NCBI GenBank assembly: GCA_009885605.1
Contig: VFKK01000010.1
Span: forward strand, 1-6,960
Source of the DNA: Cyclobacteriaceae bacterium
GTDB lineage: Bacteria > Bacteroidota > Bacteroidia > Cytophagales > Cyclobacteriaceae
Direction: 5' to 3'
Length of the DNA: 6,960 bases
The translations under genes were made by a program, and so were the position numbers. Under the pieces are notes generated by a model, which saw only the letters and a program-made list of their open reading frames with translations, had not been told where the DNA came from and did not search any database. Positions 1-5,664 of this stretch are shown here, piece after piece (position 1 is the first letter of the stretch; each line of letters starts with the position of its first letter).

Positions 1-120
1 ATGACTCTTGTGGGAATTACCGCAGTACTTGGGTTTCTTTTGGGGGGATTTAGCGCTATTACCGGAAGTCTTTTTAGAAACCTGTTAAAACGTAAACCTG
101 ATAATCTATACAGAGGCTAG
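1..120 (+). CDS. 3' end of a membrane protein gene, probably Wzz-type chain-length determinant (partial)
   Basis: Frame 1 is open from the first base to a TAG stop at 118-120 and encodes at least 39 residues. An ATG sits exactly at base 1, but I cannot tell whether it is the start or an internal Met; an internal Met is more likely. The visible part is one hydrophobic, glycine-rich segment (about residues 2-25, containing VLGFLLGG) followed by a basic tail (RNLLKRK). This layout, with LGG inside the helix and an RN-plus-basic end on the cytoplasmic side, resembles the C-terminal second membrane helix of Wzz/chain-length determinant proteins, whose role is to set polysaccharide length from the inner membrane. 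A terminator follows directly, so this gene ends the preceding unit. Any protein with a C-terminal single helix could look like this, so the family call is tentative. Confidence 0.45.
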   Translation: MTLVGITAVLGFLLGGFSAITGSLFRNLLKRKPDNLYRG

Positions 121-134
121 ATTGAGTTTATTTT

Positions 135-182
135 AAAAGAAAAAAGGGCTTTTTCAAATGTGAAAAAACCCTTTTTTCTTTT
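135..182 (+). terminator. Intrinsic (Rho-independent) terminator, possibly bidirectional
   Basis: A long hairpin starts 14 nt after the TAG stop of the partial gene. The outer arms 135-148 and 169-182 are perfectly complementary (A-rich run ending GGG against CCC followed by a T-rich run). After one C/A mismatch (149/168), the inner arms 150-156 and 161-167 pair over 7 bp around the loop AATG. The descending arm doubles as the U-tract, and the ascending arm is its A-rich mirror, so it could stop transcription from either side. It separates the upstream unit from the regulator/export block. Confidence 0.88.
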
Positions 183-208
183 GGATTCCATTGTAATGAG
201 TACCTTTG
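180..208 (+). promoter_or_regulatory. Bacteroidetes-type sigma-ABfr promoter for the regulator/export block
   Basis: The -7 element TACCTTTG at 201-208 matches the Bacteroidetes consensus TAnnTTTG at every defined position. TTTG at 180-183 serves as the -33 element, 17 nt upstream of the -7 box, which is at the short end of the usual spacing. Transcription would start near 213-216, leaving a leader of about 20 nt before the ATG at 234. The -33 element overlaps the last bases of the upstream terminator. Start site and activity are inferred. Confidence 0.7.
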
Positions 209-215
209 TTACTCA
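197..215. promoter_or_regulatory. Inverted repeat overlapping the -7 box, candidate operator
   Basis: The 6-bp arms TGAGTA (197-202) and TACTCA (210-215) are perfectly complementary and separated by 7 nt. The -7 box begins inside the left arm and fills most of the spacer, so a dimeric protein bound here would cover the promoter core. The next gene encodes a winged-helix protein, so autoregulation is a natural guess. Short repeats of this size also arise by chance. Confidence 0.4.
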
Positions 216-233
216 CTATAGCGGACATTTTTT

Positions 234-752
234 ATGCTGGAATCATTGATCACTTCTAAGACTCGGTTAAGGCTCTTGGTCAAGTTTTTTGTCAATTCTC
301 AAACCCAAAGCCATTTACGAGGATTAGCCGAGGAGTTTGGGGAGTCCACTAATGCGATTCGAAAAGAATTGAACCATCTGACACATGCCGGAATATTGGT
401 TAAGCATTCTGATAAGAATAAGATATCCTATCAAGCCAATATCCTTAATCCATTCTTCAGCAATATTCAGGAGATAACTCGTAAATATCTGGGCTTGGAC
501 CAGCTTTTGGAGCAAATACTGGATCGGATGGGTGAAGTTTATCAAGTGCTACTCGTTGGAGATATTGCCAAAGGAATAGATTCCGGAAAGATTGAAGTTG
601 TGGTGACAGGTGAAAACCTGAATGATGATTACATCTTGTATCTGACCACCAGAATCGAAGAGCTAATTGATCGAAAGGTGGTATTTACCTTGCTGGGCGA
701 ACGTCTTAATTCGTTTGGGCTAGTTTTGTTTGATAAGGAAGCAGGGAAATAA
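234..752 (+). CDS. Winged-helix transcriptional regulator with a nucleotidyltransferase-like C-terminal domain
   Basis: The 172-aa soluble protein heads the export block. Residues about 1-70 form a winged helix-turn-helix: HLRGLAEEFGESTNAIRKELNHL (27-49) reads as positioning helix, turn and recognition helix, and HAGILVKHSDKNKISYQAN (51-69) as the wing. The N-terminal LITSKTRLRLLVKFF is typical of the ArsR/MarR-like regulators found at the head of Bacteroidota polysaccharide clusters. Residues about 100-155 (VLLVGDIAKGIDSGKIEVVV) follow the pattern of a MNT/pol-beta nucleotidyltransferase fold (hGSxAxG...DxD), but K119 replaces the first catalytic carboxylate and E121 the second, so it is probably not catalytic. 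No convincing Shine-Dalgarno precedes the ATG, which is normal in this phylum. The next gene begins 96 nt downstream with no clear promoter in between, so the two are probably cotranscribed. Role as regulator of the cluster is inferred from position. Confidence 0.8.
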   Translation: MLESLITSKTRLRLLVKFFVNSQTQSHLRGLAEEFGESTNAIRKELNHLTHAGILVKHSDKNKISYQANILNPFFSNIQEITRKYLGLDQLLEQILDRMGEVYQVLLVGDIAKGIDSGKIEVVVTGENLNDDYILYLTTRIEELIDRKVVFTLLGERLNSFGLVLFDKEAGK

Positions 753-764
753 TTCCTTTTCCCT
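743..764. repeat. Small inverted repeat across the regulator stop codon
   Basis: The 7-bp arms AGGGAAA (743-749) and TTTCCCT (758-764) flank an 8-nt loop that contains the TAA stop. Only a short T-poor stretch follows, so this is at best a weak terminator or a mRNA-processing/stability hairpin between the regulator and the export gene. The rest of the 753-848 gap shows no TAnnTTTG box. Confidence 0.3.
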
Positions 765-848
765 TTATTGGTAAAAAGCTAGGCACAGAATGTGACTGAA
801 AGGGCGAAGCTGTATCTGGTTATTTAATTATTTATCTGAAATTAGAAG

Positions 849-3524
849 ATGGGTTTTTTAAAAAGAGTTTATTTGAACCTCAAGGAAAAAGATTTGGAGC
901 ACTATCAATGGATATTTAATATCAAAAATCACTTTCTTTTGATCGTGTTTTCATTGGTTTTTTCTCTGGCTCAAGGCCAAAGTTTAGCTGATATTCAAAA
1001 TCTTAAAGTTGATGATCTCTCGAATGCTCAGCTTGAGCAAATGATCAAAAGAGCGGAGGCTAACGGGATCAATCCGAACCAACTTGAGGCTCTTGCTAGA
1101 GAAAGAGGAATGCCAGCCTCAGAAGCTGCAAAGCTGAGAAAACGGATCAATGAACTTAATAATTCAACATCTTCAAGTAATTCATCCAACCATAGCAGCG
1201 ATCTGGGAAGATCCCTTTTGGAAGAGCAAGAGCCTGATATGTTTGATTCTTTGAGCATGGCAGATCCCTATTATGATTTGACACCCACTCAGAAAAAAAT
1301 ATTCGGATACAAACTGTTTCACAATAGAAATTTGGATTTCAGCCCAAGCCTTAATCTTCCAACTCCCCGATCCTATGTTATTGGTGCTGGTGATCAGTTG
1401 CTAGTGGACGTGTACGGGGCATCTGAGCAATCTTTCGACTTAACTGTCACACCGGAAGGGAGAGTTTTTGTTCCCAATGTTGGACCAATTCAATTAGGAG
1501 GATCAACAATTGAGGCTGCTACTGCAAGATTGAAAACAGCTATGGGCAGAATCTATTCCGGTTTGTTGGGTTCCAATCCGAGTACATTTTTACAACTTAG
1601 GCTTGGTAATATCCGCTCGATTAAGGTTTCATTAGTTGGTGAATTAAATAAACCGGGATCTTATATGTTACCCTCTTTTGCTTCAGTCTTCACTGGATTG
1701 TACGCTGCAGGTGGTCCCAATGAAAATGGAGCTTTTCGGAATATTCAAGTGTACAGAGACAGCAGACTAATCACCACAGTCGATATCTATGAGTTCCTTT
1801 CTAAAGGAGAACAATCTTCTAACATAACTTTACAGGACAATGATGTGATTATTGTCCCTCCTGTCCAGGCCAGAGTCGAAATAATTGGTCCTGTTCGTCG
1901 AGAAGGATTCTTTGAAGTGAAACCTGGTGAGACTCTGCAAGATTTATACATCTATACGGGTGGTTTTTTGCCTAAAGCATACAAAGACCGGGTGACGGTC
2001 AGGAGATTAGCAAATAATCAACGAAAAGTTGTGGATGTTTCTCAGTCAGAATTTGGAACATTTAATCCTCTCGATGGGGATGAAATATTGATAGGAGAGG
2101 CTCTGGACAGATTTTCTAACAGGGTTCAAATCACAGGATCAGTAAATAGACCGGGAGAATATTCTCTGGATGAAGAAGGGCTTTCTGTAAAAGGGCTAAT
2201 AGAAAAAGCCCAAGGACTAAAACCTGAAGCATTTGCTAACAGAGCTACTTTATACAGGACTAGTGCGGATTTAACTTTGGCTGCAGAACCATTGGATCTT
2301 CAGGGAATTTTGGAAGGAACAGCCGAAGATGTGAAGCTGAAAAATGAGGATTTATTATTTATCCCAAGCCGATACGACATTCAGGAAGAATATTATGTGA
2401 AGATTTCAGGAGAAATCGGTTTCCCGGGATCATATCCATTCGCGTCCTCTATGACAGTAGGTGATTTGATTCTCAGAGCTGGTGGGTTGTTGGAATCTGC
2501 TACTAATTCTTCAATCGAAATTGCAAGCAGGGTAAGAGATGCCAGTACAGGCAATATTGCTTTTATTTCTTCCCTCACAATCGATGAAAATCTTCAACTT
2601 ACCCAAGAGGAGAGGGATAAAACATTGAGTCCATTTGATCATGTTTTTATAAGAAGAAGCCCCGGTTTTGAGCGGGAGCAACTGGTTAATGTCAAAGGTG
2701 AAGTAAGATATCCGGGTGAGTTTGCGATAGCTAATGCCAATGAACGTATTTCTGATTTGATAAAACGAGCAGGGGGACTTTCACAATTTGCTTATCCCAA
2801 AGGGGCGAATTTGATTCGAAGAACTGTTTATTTCAAAGGCCCAACTGAAGAAGAATTAAAAGAAAAGACATTAAGGGAGATTAGAGAAAATTTGGATCCG
2901 GAAACGAAAAGGAAATCAAATGAGGCTGAATATCTTTTGTTTGATCGGATTGATAAAAAGATAGAAGTTATTGAGGCTGAAAAAGAGAAAGCTGAGCTAG
3001 AAGCCTTGAAAAGCAAATTATTTGAAGAAGAGTCGATGACCAGATCATTTTTGAAAGACACTACTATCAATCAAGTAAGAATGAAGGAGCAAGATCTGGT
3101 GGGAATCGATTTGGAATATATTTTGAAAAATCCTGGTTCGGCGGAGGATTTGATTCTTTTCGAAGGAGATATATTGCAGATACCAAAACAGCTTCAGACA
3201 GTCAGGATGGTAGGGGAAGTATTACTCCCAACAACAGCGAGGTTTGAAGATTCGAATGGACTGAAAAATTATATTTCAAAAGCAGGCGGATTCACAGAAG
3301 GAGCAAGAAGGTCCAAGACTTACGTTGTTTATGCGAACGGTGATGCAAAAAGCACCCGAAATTTTATCGGAATCAATTTTTTCCCAAATCTGGAACCGGG
3401 AGCTGAAATAATTGTCCCAAAGAAACCTGAAAGACAAAGGTTAAATGCAGCCGTATTGCTTGGCTTGGCGACTAGTTTAGCAACAGTTGCGTTGGTGCTT
3501 CAAACCATTGTAAATAACAATTAA
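849..3524 (+). CDS. Wza-like polysaccharide export protein with six SLBB repeats
   Basis: The 891-aa protein is predicted to be the periplasmic/outer-membrane export conduit for the polymer, partnering the Wzz-like protein. A hydrophobic signal core lies at 29-40, with likely cleavage near AQG-QS (43/44) and no lipobox Cys. Next come a helical stretch (about 45-103), a Ser/Asn-rich linker (105-118) and a conserved lead-in (FGYKLF...P) to the Poly_export domain (about 170-256; SYVIGAGDQLLVDVYG, then TVTPEGRVFVPNVGPI). SLBB-type units, recognised by hxGxVxxPGxF...D/LhxxAGG, start near residues 257, 342, 425, 515, 610 and 783. Between the fifth and sixth is a charged, Glu/Lys-rich coiled-coil-like insertion (about 667-730). 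A C-terminal hydrophobic helix (865-888) ends the protein. E. coli Wza is about 380 aa, so this is the long multi-SLBB form common in Bacteroidota. The start has a long 28-residue n-region; no better downstream ATG exists before the signal core. Ugd starts 6 nt after the stop. Confidence 0.92.
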   Translation: MGFLKRVYLNLKEKDLEHYQWIFNIKNHFLLIVFSLVFSLAQGQSLADIQNLKVDDLSNAQLEQMIKRAEANGINPNQLEALARERGMPASEAAKLRKRINELNNSTSSSNSSNHSSDLGRSLLEEQEPDMFDSLSMADPYYDLTPTQKKIFGYKLFHNRNLDFSPSLNLPTPRSYVIGAGDQLLVDVYGASEQSFDLTVTPEGRVFVPNVGPIQLGGSTIEAATARLKTAMGRIYSGLLGSNPSTFLQLRLGNIRSIKVSLVGELNKPGSYMLPSFASVFTGLYAAGGPNENGAFRNIQVYRDSRLITTVDIYEFLSKGEQSSNITLQDNDVIIVPPVQARVEIIGPVRREGFFEVKPGETLQDLYIYTGGFLPKAYKDRVTVRRLANNQRKVVDVSQSEFGTFNPLDGDEILIGEALDRFSNRVQITGSVNRPGEYSLDEEGLSVKGLIEKAQGLKPEAFANRATLYRTSADLTLAAEPLDLQGILEGTAEDVKLKNEDLLFIPSRYDIQEEYYVKISGEIGFPGSYPFASSMTVGDLILRAGGLLESATNSSIEIASRVRDASTGNIAFISSLTIDENLQLTQEERDKTLSPFDHVFIRRSPGFEREQLVNVKGEVRYPGEFAIANANERISDLIKRAGGLSQFAYPKGANLIRRTVYFKGPTEEELKEKTLREIRENLDPETKRKSNEAEYLLFDRIDKKIEVIEAEKEKAELEALKSKLFEEESMTRSFLKDTTINQVRMKEQDLVGIDLEYILKNPGSAEDLILFEGDILQIPKQLQTVRMVGEVLLPTTARFEDSNGLKNYISKAGGFTEGARRSKTYVVYANGDAKSTRNFIGINFFPNLEPGAEIIVPKKPERQRLNAAVLLGLATSLATVALVLQTIVNNN

Positions 3525-3530
3525 TAATTT

Positions 3531-4850
3531 ATGAAAATTGCAGTTGTAGGAACAGGTTATGTAGGCTTGGTGTCAGGAGCATGTTTTGCTGATGTTGGGA
3601 TCGAAGTAACCTGTGTAGACATTGACCAAAAAAAGATTGAAAAGCTCAAGAACGGAATTATGCCGATCTATGAGCCTGGATTGGAGGAGATTGTCGTTCG
3701 TAATTATAAAAGCGGAAGACTTCATTTCGGTACGGATTTAGGGTCTGCCATACAAGGTGCCGAGGTAGCTTTTATCGCTGTCGGAACACCTCCGGGTGAA
3801 GACGGTTCAGCGGATTTAAAATTTGTATTGGCAGTTGCGGAAGAGATCGGCCGCAAGATGACTGATTATATTGTGGTGGCTACCAAAAGTACTGTTCCGG
3901 TAACAACAGGAGAAAAAGTTCGGGCTGCAATCCAGTCAGCCTTAGATAAAAGAGAATCTGACTTACAATTTGCTGTAGCTTCAAATCCGGAATTCCTGAA
4001 GGAAGGTGCTGCAGTTGAAGACTTTTTGAAACCCGACAGAATTGTCATCGGAGTAGATGATGATCGTGCCGAAGAAATCATGCAGAGGCTTTACAAGCCA
4101 TTCCAATTAAGTGGTGAAAGAATCATTTACATGGACATTCCTTCTGCAGAGATGACCAAATATGCGGCCAATGCAATGCTTGCCACCAAAATTTCTTTCA
4201 TGAACGACATCGCCAACCTTTGCGAACTGGTGGGAGCTGATGCCAATATGGTGAGAAAAGGGATTGGTTCGGACCCCAGAATCGGGAACAAATTTATTTA
4301 TCCAGGTGTAGGTTACGGAGGATCTTGCTTTCCGAAGGATGTGAAAGCAATCATTAAAACTGCTAAGCAATACGGATACGATCTCAAAGTGCTCCAGTCT
4401 GTAGAAGACGTAAACGACGCACAGAAATTTGTGCTTTCCAAAAAAGTGAAAGCTCATTTTGGGGAAGATTTGAGCGGAATGACCTTCGCCATTTGGGGTT
4501 TGAGTTTCAAGCCCAACACAGATGATATGCGGGAAGCTCCTGCGGGAGTGATTATTGACGAATTAAGGGCTGCTGGTGCCCAGGTGAAAGCTTATGATCC
4601 GGTTGCAATGGAGGAAGCAAAGGCTCATTACATTTTCGATAAAGTGACCTACTGTAAGGATGCTTATGAAGCCCTTGTTGATGCTGATGCATTATTACTG
4701 GTGACCGAGTGGTCTGAATTCCGGATTCCAAGTTGGGATGTAGTAGGAAAGCTTTTGAAGAACAAAGTGATATTTGATGGAAGAAATATCTACGATAAAA
4801 AATATCTGAAATCTCTTGGCTTCGAGCTTTACGGAATCGGATCAAAGTAA
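3531..4850 (+). CDS. ugd: UDP-glucose 6-dehydrogenase
   Basis: The 439-aa cytoplasmic enzyme oxidises UDP-glucose to UDP-glucuronate with two NAD+. The N-terminal Rossmann motif GTGYVGLVSG lies at residues 7-16, followed by VGTPPGEDGSADL. Family active-site features are all present: NPEFLKEG (152-159), Lys210 in EMTKYAANA, and the catalytic Cys266 in YGGSCFPKD (262-270). The C-terminal UDP-binding domain carries GLSFKPNTDDMRE from residue 323. The SCFPKD form and full length fit UDP-glucose dehydrogenase rather than UDP-ManNAc dehydrogenase (WecC type). It starts 6 nt after the export gene, so it is almost certainly translated from the same mRNA. Its G+C is visibly higher than that of the wzz-like gene (30 of 60 bases at 4201-4260). 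The product would feed uronic acid residues into the exopolysaccharide. Confidence 0.96.
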   Translation: MKIAVVGTGYVGLVSGACFADVGIEVTCVDIDQKKIEKLKNGIMPIYEPGLEEIVVRNYKSGRLHFGTDLGSAIQGAEVAFIAVGTPPGEDGSADLKFVLAVAEEIGRKMTDYIVVATKSTVPVTTGEKVRAAIQSALDKRESDLQFAVASNPEFLKEGAAVEDFLKPDRIVIGVDDDRAEEIMQRLYKPFQLSGERIIYMDIPSAEMTKYAANAMLATKISFMNDIANLCELVGADANMVRKGIGSDPRIGNKFIYPGVGYGGSCFPKDVKAIIKTAKQYGYDLKVLQSVEDVNDAQKFVLSKKVKAHFGEDLSGMTFAIWGLSFKPNTDDMREAPAGVIIDELRAAGAQVKAYDPVAMEEAKAHYIFDKVTYCKDAYEALVDADALLLVTEWSEFRIPSWDVVGKLLKNKVIFDGRNIYDKKYLKSLGFELYGIGSK

Positions 4851-4856
4851 AAAAAC

Positions 4857-4897
4857 TGCCTCCGAATCCAAATTCGGAGGCATTCCCATTTCTTTTT
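4857..4897 (+). terminator. Intrinsic terminator after ugd
   Basis: A perfect 11-bp hairpin pairs TGCCTCCGAAT (4857-4867) with ATTCGGAGGCA (4872-4882) around the loop CCAA. A T-rich tail (TTTCTTTTT at 4889-4897) follows after 6 nt, and an A-run (4849-4855) lies just upstream. It begins 7 nt after the ugd stop and ends 12 nt before the next ATG. Because a biosynthetic gene follows on the same strand, it may be a partial terminator or an attenuation point inside the cluster. Confidence 0.85.
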
Positions 4898-4909
4898 CAA
4901 AAGTATAAA

Positions 4910-5530
4910 ATGGTAATTGCAGGAGCCGGTGGTCATGGATTGGAGGTTCTGGAGATTTTATTGGCCAATGAATTTTTAAAAAATGATATCTTATTTTTTG
5001 ATCAGGATCCTAAAAAGAGTGACCAACTTATTCATGGAATTAGGGTGGTTTCTGATTTGAAAGAAGTGAGGAAACATTTCTCAATTTCAAACTTTTTCTG
5101 TCTTGGGGTTGGTACGCCAGCTTACAGAGAGAGCCTGTTCAATCTTTTAGACCAAGCTGGAGGCATATTCAAACCTTTGTTATCAAAATCATCTTTTTTG
5201 AGCCATTCAGCAATTGGTCAATTTGATGCGATGCCATTCAGCTTCATTGGACCCGATACAAAAATTGGAAGGTGTGCGCTACTTAACACCAGAGCTAACG
5301 TCCACCATGAAAGTCAGATAGGGGATTTTAGTGAAATTGGTCCAGGAGCCATACTACTTGGAAATTCTCAGACTGGAAAACGCTGTCAAATTGGTGCCGG
5401 TGCTGTACTTTTACCTGGGGTTAAAATCGGTGATGATGCGATAGTAGGAGCAGGGGCAGTGGTGACCAAGGATTTTGATTCAGGATCAAAGATTGTAGGG
5501 GTGCCGGCTAGAATGGTAACTTTAAATTAA
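4910..5530 (+). CDS. NeuD/PglD-family sugar O- or N-acyltransferase
   Basis: The 206-aa protein is a hexapeptide-repeat acyltransferase, typically transferring acetyl from acetyl-CoA to a (nucleotide) sugar in the cytoplasm. The N-terminal PglD_N-type Rossmann-like domain shows VIAGAGGHGLEVLEIL (2-17) and LGVGTP (65-70), the sugar-nucleotide side. From about residue 98 the left-handed beta-helix repeats begin (IGPDTKIG, IGDFSEIGPGA, IGAGAVLLPGVKIGDDAIVGAGAVV), ending in the usual VGVPAR (197-201). NTRANVHHE (126-134) aligns with the PglD stretch holding its catalytic base; by this alignment His133 is the base. Length agrees with the family (about 200-215 aa). The start lacks a Shine-Dalgarno and lies 12 nt after a terminator; no TAnnTTTG promoter is visible in the short gap, so expression may depend on read-through. 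The acceptor sugar cannot be told from the sequence. Confidence 0.9.
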   Translation: MVIAGAGGHGLEVLEILLANEFLKNDILFFDQDPKKSDQLIHGIRVVSDLKEVRKHFSISNFFCLGVGTPAYRESLFNLLDQAGGIFKPLLSKSSFLSHSAIGQFDAMPFSFIGPDTKIGRCALLNTRANVHHESQIGDFSEIGPGAILLGNSQTGKRCQIGAGAVLLPGVKIGDDAIVGAGAVVTKDFDSGSKIVGVPARMVTLN

Positions 5531-5664
5531 GAAACGTAATTAATTTATTTGTCATCAACATTGAGATTAATTCAATTGGGAGTTGTGAATTGCTTACAAC
5601 TAAGATTAAAAGAAATGCAGGTGTCAATGTTTAGATTGAAATAAATTAGCTGTTTTTACAAAAA
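5531..5664 (+). promoter_or_regulatory. AT-rich leader of the wzz-like gene with a stem-loop
   Basis: This 134-nt gap holds no gene. It contains a hairpin at 5581-5601 (AGTTGTGA against TTACAACT, one G-U pair, 5-nt loop) that lacks a T-tract, so it is not a standard terminator. AGATTRA occurs three times (AGATTAA near 5554 and 5603, AGATTGA near 5633). TTTATTTG, near 5545, is one base off the TAnnTTTG box but has no clear -33 partner. A promoter for the downstream gene is plausible but not demonstrated. Confidence 0.35.

Noticed and set aside
324..545. Antisense open frame of 73 codons inside the regulator
   Set aside because: It overlaps the winged-helix coding region, and the sense frame explains the sequence.
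765..848. A separate promoter for the exporter gene
   Set aside because: I found no TAnnTTTG box with a TTG partner in the gap; the nearest candidates (TATCTGGT, TATCTGAA) miss key positions.
2828..3070. Antisense open frame of 80 codons opposite the exporter's coiled coil
   Set aside because: Its Ser/Phe-rich sequence is the mirror of Glu/Lys-rich codons on the coding strand; it is a composition artefact.
4107..4457. Antisense open frame of 116 codons inside ugd
   Set aside because: It lies wholly opposite a strongly conserved, complete ugd, has a composition typical of shadow frames (many His, Phe and Ser), and shows no recognisable domain.
4552..4845. Antisense open frame of 97 codons in the 3' part of ugd
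   Set aside because: It is opposite the conserved UDP-binding domain coding sequence and has no recognisable motif or promoter.
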